Source: Rhodopirellula sp.
GTDB lineage: Bacteria > Planctomycetota > Planctomycetia > Planctomycetales > Planctomycetaceae
Assembly (NCBI GenBank): GCA_013203845.1
Contig: JABMPE010000556.1
Span: forward strand, 1 to 38,650
DNA length: 38,650 nucleotides
Direction: 5' to 3'
Part shown: positions 9,537 to 17,144 of the stretch, piece by piece
Position numbering within the stretch: position 1 is the first letter of the stretch
Layout of the letters: each line of letters begins with the position of its first letter
The notes under the pieces: model-generated
The model's input: only the letters and a program-made list of their open reading frames with translations
Told to the model about the DNA's origin: nothing
Databases searched by the model: none
Position numbers and translations under genes: made by a program

Positions 9537-11369
9537 ATGACCAGCTCCGGCTCATCCCCCAATCAGCAGAATCCAGTTCCACGTGACAACTCGTCACCTG
9601 CGCCGGGCTTGCCGGAAGCTGAGGCGGCAGTTCCGAACGACGATCTGGCACATACAGACGAACTGTCGCCGGCGGCGCTGCAGGAAATGCACGATCGCGC
9701 GATGCTCCAGCAGGTAGAACGAGCTGCGGCTCAGCAGGAAACATCATCGCCACCGAATCTCACGATCACTCAGTCACAGCTGGCAGCCGGCTCCGGAACG
9801 CAGACACGGCTTGAGGCCAACGCATCAATGGTCGGCGATCACACGCTCGCTGAGACTCTTGTTCCCGCTGAATCGGACAACCGGGCGCTCGACCTGACTG
9901 ACTGCACGCTGGGTGAATTTCGAATCCTGAGAAGACTCGGAGCCGGCGGGATGGCTCAGGTCTATCTGGCTGAGCAGATCTCGCTCAAACGAAACGTGGC
10001 GATCAAGGTCATGCGTTCTGACTTCGGCAGCGACGAGACTCACCGCAAGCGATTTGAGCATGAAGCCAGAGCGGCTGCCGGACTCAACCATCCCAACATT
10101 GTGCAGGTCTTCGCGGTTGGTGAAGAAGAACACATTCAGTACATCGCACAGGAGTACGTTCAGGGAACGAACCTGCGGCAGTACCTTCAGAAGAAAAAGC
10201 CGCCGACCGCTCACGTCGCCATGCACCTGATGAAGCAGGTCTGTTCCGCACTGCACGCGGCTCATCAGGCCGGGATCGTTCATCGGGATATCAAGCCCGA
10301 AAATATCATGGTGACTCGCCGAATGGTCGCGAAAGTCACGGACTTCGGCCTGGCCCAGCTGACACTCGGCGGAGAACGTGTCAACCTGACTCAGATGGGC
10401 GTCACGATGGGCACACCGCTCTACATGAGTCCCGAGCAGGTGAACGGCACCAGCGTCGACGCGCGAAGCGATCTGTATTCGATGGGCGTGACGTTTTATC
10501 ACCTGCTCTGCGGAAGCCCGCCGTTTCGAGCGGCTACCGCGTTCGCACTGGCCTACAAGCACTTGAACGAAGATGCACCGCCGCTGGGGGATCGGCGACC
10601 GGATCTGCCACCATCTCTGATTAAGGTTATTCATCGCCTGATGTCAAAAGATCCGGCAGAGCGATTTTCCGACGCTCGCGCGGTGCTGACCGAACTCAAG
10701 CGAATCGAAAAGTCCGGCGAGACCGGCGGCAGCTTCTCACAGACGGAGCCGTCCTCGCCGTCACCATCCTGGCGGGACGGGCTGCCAACCGGCAGGCAAC
10801 TCAGGAAGTACGGTCTGTGGTGCCTGGCAGTGTTCCTGATCGCTTCCGGGGCTGGTCGTGACCTGCGGAGACGCAACCCGCTCGACGCACCGATTGACTC
10901 CGTGACCTCTGTCGAGATTCTGTCGACGGCGAAAGCGCAGGTGGAAATGGCGTTGTCTCTGAAAAAGGGGCCGTCTCGTCCGGAACGACTTGAAGAGGCC
11001 TGGCAGGCCGTCATTGATCACTTTCCGAACGACCGAGGCGCGGTTCTGGAAGCGCATCGCGAACTCGGTCTGCTTCAATTGAAAGCGCGTCGGCACAAAG
11101 ACGCGTTGGCCCATTTCGACGAACTAGCGAGGGAGAACGACAACCGCTGGAAAGCTGACGGCGTGGCCGGTCAGGCCGTTCTCGCCATGCTGGCCGGCAA
11201 ACATGAAGATTCGCACGAACTGATTTCGATCCAACTGGCCGATCACCGTGACCTTGTCAGCCCTGAACTGAAAAAACTCGTCGCCGAAGCCGAAGAACGC
11301 AATCTTGCATTTCGCTCGCCCGAGAACATCGATTTTGAGTCACTGTTTGAATCACCGGCGGAAAACTGA
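9537..11369 (+). CDS. Serine/threonine protein kinase with one TM segment and TPR-like C-terminal region
   Basis: RRLGAGGMAQVYLAEQISLKRNVAIKVM, HRDIKPENIMV, DFGLAQL, GTPLYMSPEQ; TM YGLWCLAVFLIASGAG. Confidence 0.95.
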   Translation: MTSSGSSPNQQNPVPRDNSSPAPGLPEAEAAVPNDDLAHTDELSPAALQEMHDRAMLQQVERAAAQQETSSPPNLTITQSQLAAGSGTQTRLEANASMVGDHTLAETLVPAESDNRALDLTDCTLGEFRILRRLGAGGMAQVYLAEQISLKRNVAIKVMRSDFGSDETHRKRFEHEARAAAGLNHPNIVQVFAVGEEEHIQYIAQEYVQGTNLRQYLQKKKPPTAHVAMHLMKQVCSALHAAHQAGIVHRDIKPENIMVTRRMVAKVTDFGLAQLTLGGERVNLTQMGVTMGTPLYMSPEQVNGTSVDARSDLYSMGVTFYHLLCGSPPFRAATAFALAYKHLNEDAPPLGDRRPDLPPSLIKVIHRLMSKDPAERFSDARAVLTELKRIEKSGETGGSFSQTEPSSPSPSWRDGLPTGRQLRKYGLWCLAVFLIASGAGRDLRRRNPLDAPIDSVTSVEILSTAKAQVEMALSLKKGPSRPERLEEAWQAVIDHFPNDRGAVLEAHRELGLLQLKARRHKDALAHFDELARENDNRWKADGVAGQAVLAMLAGKHEDSHELISIQLADHRDLVSPELKKLVAEAEERNLAFRSPENIDFESLFESPAEN

Positions 11370-11434
11370 CACGATTGCGTAAGCGAGTGGTCGTTCGAGA
11401 ATGACCCCGTCAGTTCGATCAGGCTGATTTTTTG

Positions 11435-11520
11435 AACGCAGAGGCCCGAGAGAATTCGTAGAGAAAAAGGAGAACTCTCCAGTGTCTCTGCGTTTTTTCA
11501 CCTCAGCGAACTCCGCGTTC
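11435..11520. repeat. GCAGAGG-type intergenic repeat with nested inverted repeats (AACGCAGAG 11435-11443 / CTCTGCGTT 11486-11494)
   Basis: 9-bp perfect inverted repeat followed by a T run; internal gagagaattc/gaactctc arms. Confidence 0.55.
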
Positions 11521-11556
11521 CCCTTTCCAGAGCATTACGAACCACGAAAGCTGACA

Positions 11557-11946
11557 GTGTTAAAAGAGCACGAAATACAGATTCGAGTCCGTTACGTCGA
11601 AACCGACCCGATGGGATACCTGCACCATTCCAACTACTTCACGTACTTCGAGATGGGCCGGACGGAACTCTTCCGAGCGTCTGGCGGCAACTATCGCGAG
11701 ATTGAAGAAGCCGGATGTTTCTTCGTCGTAACGAAACTCGAATGCCGCTTCCTGGCTCCCGCCCGCTATGACGACGAACTGACACTCCGCACAAAAATCG
11801 CCCGCGCTACGATGGCCAAGCTGGAACACGAGTACGAACTCCGCCGAGGCAACACGATCCTGACAGCTGCGAAGTCTGTTCTCGCCTGCGTCGACAGTAC
11901 CGGTCGTGTTCAACGTATGCCCGACTCCGTGGTCGACAATGATTGA
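11557..11946 (+). CDS. Acyl-CoA thioesterase (4HBT/YbgC-like)
   Basis: IQIRVRYVETDPMGYLHHSNYFTYFEMGRTELFR is a YbgC/hotdog motif. A GTG start at 11557 is preferred because the ORF-track start (11482) lies inside the intergenic repeat. Confidence 0.87.
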   Translation: MLKEHEIQIRVRYVETDPMGYLHHSNYFTYFEMGRTELFRASGGNYREIEEAGCFFVVTKLECRFLAPARYDDELTLRTKIARATMAKLEHEYELRRGNTILTAAKSVLACVDSTGRVQRMPDSVVDND

Positions 11947-12289
11947 AGTGTGATTGCCCAATCAATGTGGACACCGGAAACAGGTTTTCAGACGCAACGG
12001 ATTCATTTCAATCCTTCTGGTGTCCACTGGTCATGGACTGCCGCATGTCTACTGTGAAAGTCGCCAGAGGACCGTTAGATTTCTCGCTCGTGTCGAAGTC
12101 ACTAGGCGGTTCAATGGATCAACCTCAGCTCAGGATCGGCCATGCACGATGCAGGGTCGGATCCCAGCGGTCGAGGTAGCATCACGTGGCCGGCAGAAAC
12201 CGGCTCGACGGGGATCACAGGATTTCTGAGCGTTACCTCGTCGGGAACCGCTCCGCGCACTCGTTAATTCAGTTGTCGGAAGTATTGTT

Positions 12290-14311
12290 ATGATCGTCAG
12301 TTGGGACTGGCTGCTGGAATATGTCAAGCCGACCGCATCAGCGGCGGAAGTGGCCAATAAGCTCATGATGACCGGGCTGAATCTCGAAGGAATCGAAGAG
12401 GTCGGTGACGACCTGGCGATCGATCTCGAAGTCACCAGTAACCGACCGGACTGTTTAGGGCACATCGGGATCGCTCGAGAAATCAGCGTCTGCTTTGGTG
12501 ACGAACTGACCATCTCGCCCGCTCAACCCGTCGAAAGCGGCGGTCCGGTTGACGCGGTGACTTCCGTGACGATCGAGTGTGAAGACGTGTGCCCTCGGTA
12601 CATCGCTCGCGTCATCAAAGGCGTCAAAGTCGGGCCGAGTCCTGCGTGGATGCAGAATCGGCTGGCCACGGTCGGCATTGCACCGATCAACAACATTGTC
12701 GACATTACTAACTACGTGCTGATGGAATGCGGACAGCCACTGCACGCATTCGACTTCGATAAGCTCGCTGGAAACCGCATCGTTGTTCGACGCGCGCAGG
12801 ACGGCGAGAAGATCAAAGCGATCGATCACAAGGATTACAAACTGACGTCGGATATGTGTGTCATCGCCGACGCTGAAAAACCCGTCGCGATCGGCGGCGT
12901 CATGGGCGGAGCCGCTACAGAAATCGGCGACGGCACGACGAACGTGCTGATCGAGGTGGCTGACTTCGCGGTGAAGTCGATTCGCGGAACCGCTCGCGAA
13001 CTGAATCTGCACAGCGATTCGTCGTTCCGTTTCGAGCGAGGAGTTGATCCCGAGCAACTCGACTGGGCCAGCCGACGCTGCTGCGAGCTGATTCTGGAAC
13101 TCGCTGGTGGCGAACTGCTGGAAGGTTCCATCTGGGCCGGTGAGCAACCTCCGGCCCCGCCGGAGCCAGCGACATTGCGTTTCGCTCGAACAAAGCAGGT
13201 GCTGGGGATCGACATTCCACGCGAAGAAACGCTGCGGATTCTGCAGTCACTGGGTATGGAACTGGTCGGCGAAGCCACGGAGGAAGAGGCTGCATTTATC
13301 GCTCCCAGCTGGCGACGTCGCGACGTTAGCCGCGAAGCCGATCTGCTGGAAGAAGTCGCCCGCATTTACGGCTACGAAAAGATTTCGGAAGACGCCATCG
13401 TTCCTTTGTCCGTCAGTCAGAAATCACTGCGTGATCGCGTGATTGATCGTCTCTGCGAAGTCCTGATTGCCAGCGGCTACTATGAAGCCGTCACGATGAC
13501 GTTTACCGACGAGAAACTGAACGGCCTCTTCACGCCGCGCAAAACCGAATCAACGCTGAGCGTCAATCATTCGTCGCGGCGTCACGAGAATGTTCTGCGG
13601 CAGAGCCTGATTCCCAGCCTGCTGCAGGCTCGGCGTGAAAACGAACGACACGGCAGCTTTAACGCTCAGCTTTTCGAAATCGCGTCGGTCTTCCTGGAAT
13701 CCGATCCTGGTAACCCGGCTGCCGAACCTAAGGTCATCGGGATGGTCAGCGGCTGTTCGCTGATTGAGATGAAAGGTCTGCTGCAGGCGATTGCCGAACG
13801 GGTGAATCCCGCATCGACAATTGCCGTTAAGCCGAGCGATGTTTCACAGTTTGTCGAAGGTCGCGGCGCGGAAATTCTTCTGAACGGTGACGCGTGGGGC
13901 TGGTTCGGAGAGCTGGACCGATCGGTGACCGATCAGCTTGATCTGCGTGACGCATGCGTCGTCGCGGAAATCGATCTGTCGTTACTGGAGCGGTCAGCCA
14001 ATCTGCGACCTGAGTTCGAAGAGCTGCCACGATTCCCGGCGTCAACCCGCGATTTGAATTTTGTACTTGACGAATCGGTGACGTGGAGCCAGCTCGAAGA
14101 CGCCGTCACTACGGTTGCCGGGCCGAACTTCGAATCGATTTCTTTCAGCGGGCAGTACCGAGGCAAACAGCTTCCCGCCGACAAGAAATCCTACCTGCTG
14201 ACGATCAGCTATCGGTCTGCCGAGAGGACACTGACTCACGAAGAAGTCGAAGAAGCTCAGCAGGCGGTGATCAAGTCGTGCGAGTCGGCTGTCGGCGCAC
14301 AACTTCGTTAA
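12290..14311 (+). CDS. pheT: Phenylalanine--tRNA ligase beta subunit (short form)
   Basis: MIVSWDWLLEYVKP, EVTSNRPDCLGHIGIAREI, INNIVDITNYVLMECGQPLHAFDFDKL, FERGVDPE, C-terminal FDX-ACB region LPRFPASTRDLNFVLDESV. Confidence 0.95.
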   Translation: MIVSWDWLLEYVKPTASAAEVANKLMMTGLNLEGIEEVGDDLAIDLEVTSNRPDCLGHIGIAREISVCFGDELTISPAQPVESGGPVDAVTSVTIECEDVCPRYIARVIKGVKVGPSPAWMQNRLATVGIAPINNIVDITNYVLMECGQPLHAFDFDKLAGNRIVVRRAQDGEKIKAIDHKDYKLTSDMCVIADAEKPVAIGGVMGGAATEIGDGTTNVLIEVADFAVKSIRGTARELNLHSDSSFRFERGVDPEQLDWASRRCCELILELAGGELLEGSIWAGEQPPAPPEPATLRFARTKQVLGIDIPREETLRILQSLGMELVGEATEEEAAFIAPSWRRRDVSREADLLEEVARIYGYEKISEDAIVPLSVSQKSLRDRVIDRLCEVLIASGYYEAVTMTFTDEKLNGLFTPRKTESTLSVNHSSRRHENVLRQSLIPSLLQARRENERHGSFNAQLFEIASVFLESDPGNPAAEPKVIGMVSGCSLIEMKGLLQAIAERVNPASTIAVKPSDVSQFVEGRGAEILLNGDAWGWFGELDRSVTDQLDLRDACVVAEIDLSLLERSANLRPEFEELPRFPASTRDLNFVLDESVTWSQLEDAVTTVAGPNFESISFSGQYRGKQLPADKKSYLLTISYRSAERTLTHEEVEEAQQAVIKSCESAVGAQLR

Positions 14312-14318
14312 GGACTTA

Positions 14319-14828
14319 ATGCGGATGTCCATTCGAATCGGTTGTGTGTTGTTGCTTGTCGTTACTGGTTGTCGAGGTGCGATCGATCAGCAGATTGACC
14401 GGCTCACCGCCGCCGGGATTACGGTGAAGCAGAACTCAGCTGGCGATGTCTTCCGGGTCGACACTGCTGGAGTAGTTTTGGACGAACACTTCTGGGAGTC
14501 ACTCAGCAACTTCGAACAACTCGAACAGCTGGCTTTAACCGGAAGCCCGGTGACGGATCGTGATCTGCCTCAACTGACTTCTTTACGAACTCTTCGCAGT
14601 CTCGATCTTTCCTACACTCGTGTCAGCTCTTCCGGCCTGAGCATCCTGTCACGCGTGGAAGACCTGCAGACTCTGTCTTTGAACGGCGTTTCCCTGGATG
14701 CGGCAGCTGTCGAACCACTCAGCCAGTTGACGCGGCTCCGATCGCTCAGTTTGATTGACAGTGATATTTCTGCGGAGGATGTTGAGTCGGTTAAACACGC
14801 GTTGCCACGTTGTCTTGTTGTGCAATAA
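14319..14828 (+). CDS. Leucine-rich-repeat lipoprotein-like protein
   Basis: Lipobox LLLVVTGC; LRR spacing LEQLALTGSPVTDRDLPQL / LRSLDLSYTRVSSSGL / LQTLSLNGVSLDAAAVEPL. Confidence 0.75.
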   Translation: MRMSIRIGCVLLLVVTGCRGAIDQQIDRLTAAGITVKQNSAGDVFRVDTAGVVLDEHFWESLSNFEQLEQLALTGSPVTDRDLPQLTSLRTLRSLDLSYTRVSSSGLSILSRVEDLQTLSLNGVSLDAAAVEPLSQLTRLRSLSLIDSDISAEDVESVKHALPRCLVVQ

Positions 14829-14983
14829 CCCGGATGCGCAACGAGGCAGCATTTCTGCAAGGCGCTTCATCGCTGCAATTTATTTCGGTAGGATGCCGCA
14901 CCGGAATTTCAGTGAGGGATCACCGATTGCTTTGGAACGCCGAAGCCTGAGAAACATAGGCCTGTCGAAAGAGGAATGTTCTG

Positions 14984-15541
14984 ATGCTCGATCATTTCGC
15001 GGCTGGCGAATCTGCCGGTGCGATAGCGCATCGAATTCTCGTCGTCGAGAACGACGTTGAGCGGGCTGCAGAACTTCGCAGCCTGCTGCAGGAGCACGGC
15101 TTCCAAGTACAAACGGCCAAGGACGGCGGTCAGGCCCACTCGGCCATGCTGATGTACAAACCCGACTTCGTCATCATGGAACTGCTGTTGCCTGGTGAAA
15201 CAGGTTTCGAAATCTGCGAACGATTCAAAGAGCGAAACCCACAAATTCCGGTTCTCGTTCTGACGGAGATCACGCTCGAAGATTCACGTAAGCTGGCCAC
15301 TCGCGTCGGCGCGGATGGTTACATGACCAGACCTTTCACCGCGTCTGTGCTGGTCAGTCAGATCTCTGAAATCGCACAGCAGGTCTGGGAACGCACTCAT
15401 CTGGGGAAAAACCAGTCAGAAGGTCGAGTACGCTTCAACTGCCGCTGCGGAAAAAGATTCAAGATGAGCGCCAAGCATCGAGGCCGGACATTGACCTGCC
15501 CCGAATGTGGCGAACCCATCATCGTCCCTCACCACGACTGA
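14984..15541 (+). CDS. Receiver-domain protein with C-terminal zinc ribbon (non-canonical phospho-acceptor site)
   Basis: HRILVVENDVERAAELRSLLQEHGFQV... receiver fold pattern; RVRFNCRCGKRFKM...LTCPECGEPIIVP zinc ribbon. Confidence 0.88.
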   Translation: MLDHFAAGESAGAIAHRILVVENDVERAAELRSLLQEHGFQVQTAKDGGQAHSAMLMYKPDFVIMELLLPGETGFEICERFKERNPQIPVLVLTEITLEDSRKLATRVGADGYMTRPFTASVLVSQISEIAQQVWERTHLGKNQSEGRVRFNCRCGKRFKMSAKHRGRTLTCPECGEPIIVPHHD

Positions 15542-15597
15542 CGGTTTCACCTCGGCGACTGATTTCGATTAAGCACTCGAAAGTAAAAGGGATCCGA

Positions 15598-16224
15598 ATG
15601 GCCGCCAGACTGATCATCATGACCGGAAAGCATCAGGGCAAAAAGATGGCTCTGGCGGAAGGCTGCAAGCTGGTGATCGGTCGTGACGAGGGAGTCGCCG
15701 TGCGGCTGGCCACCTCGGAAGTCAGCCGTCGCCACTGCGCAATTCGAGTTCGAGAAGGTGTGGTGTCGGTTGAAGATCTCGGCAGCCGAAACGGAACGCA
15801 GATCAACGACGTCACGATCATCAAACGAACGAAGTTAAGGCACGGTGATATTCTGCGTGTTGGGCCGATGCTGTTCGAGTTTCAGGATAAAGCGAAAGCG
15901 ATCGCCGCCAGCGGAACAAAGACCTCGCCCGAAATCGAATCGGAAACCGACGAGATCAACATCAGAGAGAGTTCCGAAGACAGCATCGTCAACTGGCTGA
16001 CGGAAGAAGAGCCGGCAGCATCCGATACGGATACCGTCGTCGGTAAAACCGCGCCGACCGCAGAACTCTCTGCTGCGGATTCAGGCATGACGTCCGATGA
16101 CGATGACAAACCGTCCGCCGCTGTTGAACCCGACATTCCGCCGCCAGCGAAAAAGGAGTTTCGTTCGATCGCCGAAGAGGCTCAGGACATCATCCGTCGC
16201 CACCTTGAAATGAAATCCCGTTAA
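15598..16224 (+). CDS. FHA domain protein with acidic C-terminal tail
   Basis: LVIGRDEGVAVRLATSEVSRRHCAIRVREGVVSVEDLGSRNGTQIND is a canonical FHA signature; ATG at 15598. Confidence 0.9.
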   Translation: MAARLIIMTGKHQGKKMALAEGCKLVIGRDEGVAVRLATSEVSRRHCAIRVREGVVSVEDLGSRNGTQINDVTIIKRTKLRHGDILRVGPMLFEFQDKAKAIAASGTKTSPEIESETDEINIRESSEDSIVNWLTEEEPAASDTDTVVGKTAPTAELSAADSGMTSDDDDKPSAAVEPDIPPPAKKEFRSIAEEAQDIIRRHLEMKSR

Positions 16225-16574
16225 GTACAAGTCCCAGGAAATGAGGATTGGTTTCGGTATTGGGTGGCTGGCGGTCGAGCCCTGGCGAGCCCCCAGTTGT
16301 CAGAGACTCGCAGAAGCTCGTCCACACGTAATTTCAGTCTTGAATTCGCGGGACCAATACTAAGTGTTCGTCAGTGCTGTGCGGGAACAGGTCTCAAGGA
16401 CGGAGCATCCTGTCAAACTGTCAACGCAGAGAAATTCAGCAAACGTCCGCCGAGTCCGATCTGAATACGCTCGCAAAGTACCTGCAACCTGAATGGCGAA
16501 GTCCAGGTTTGCAGCACACACTAACTTTGACAGGAACGCTCAACGTTCAGAACTGAAAACTGCGGGGAAGAGTC

Positions 16575-17069
16575 ATGCGACCGAAAACGCGAACGATTGC
16601 TGGCGGGCTTGTCATTGTCGGGGTGGTCCTGGGCAGTTTCATGAGTGGGCTGCTGCCCGGCTTCGGTTCGGGCAGCGGAGTCGGAGCACAGATTTCGGTA
16701 AGCGGCGACGCGACTTCAGCGTCGAAACCCAAGTCTGATGAAGAGATGCCATCTGAACCCGCTGCAATGGAAAAGCCTGCAATTGCCAGTGTCGAGCCAG
16801 CAGCTCCGCCGACCGTGCTGGAAACTCGAGTGGACAATCACGACTACCTGGTGCCCGATAACAGCGACGCTTCTGGTGTTCGAAAAGTTGATCTGGACGA
16901 AGTGGTCAAACTCGCGCAGGCAACGACAGGCAACGACGACGGAATTCGCGTCCGCATCATTAGAAGCCCATCGGCCAGACTGACGGCATGGATCACGCTG
17001 CACGACGCGCTGGCAAAAGCCGGCCTGGCCCCCGATTCCATCCGAATGCCGAAAGAACTGGTCGAGTGA
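16575..17069 (+). CDS. Hypothetical membrane-anchored protein
   Basis: 164 aa, N-terminal TM (IAGGLVIVGVVLGSFMSGLLPGFG), low-complexity linker, small C-terminal domain; in-line with flanking plus-strand genes. Confidence 0.6.
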   Translation: MRPKTRTIAGGLVIVGVVLGSFMSGLLPGFGSGSGVGAQISVSGDATSASKPKSDEEMPSEPAAMEKPAIASVEPAAPPTVLETRVDNHDYLVPDNSDASGVRKVDLDEVVKLAQATTGNDDGIRVRIIRSPSARLTAWITLHDALAKAGLAPDSIRMPKELVE

Positions 17070-17144
17070 TCGCGGTCGTTGATGATGGCCACAAGTCATC
17101 GACAGAAGCAAAGAGACATCACCTTAATTGCAGAGGGATCACGG

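Noticed and set aside
9825-10634. 269-aa minus-strand ORF antisense to the kinase domain
   Set aside because: The plus-strand frame encodes canonical kinase motifs; the antisense translation shows no recognisable domain.
15882-16136. Ser-rich minus-strand ORF opposite the FHA tail
   Set aside because: Reverse reading of an acidic Asp/Glu/Ser-rich coding tail; composition artefact.
16225-16574. Possible small ORFs 16264..16464 and 16374..16556
   Set aside because: No hydrophobic or domain signal, overlapping frames, no RBS evidence; treated as intergenic.
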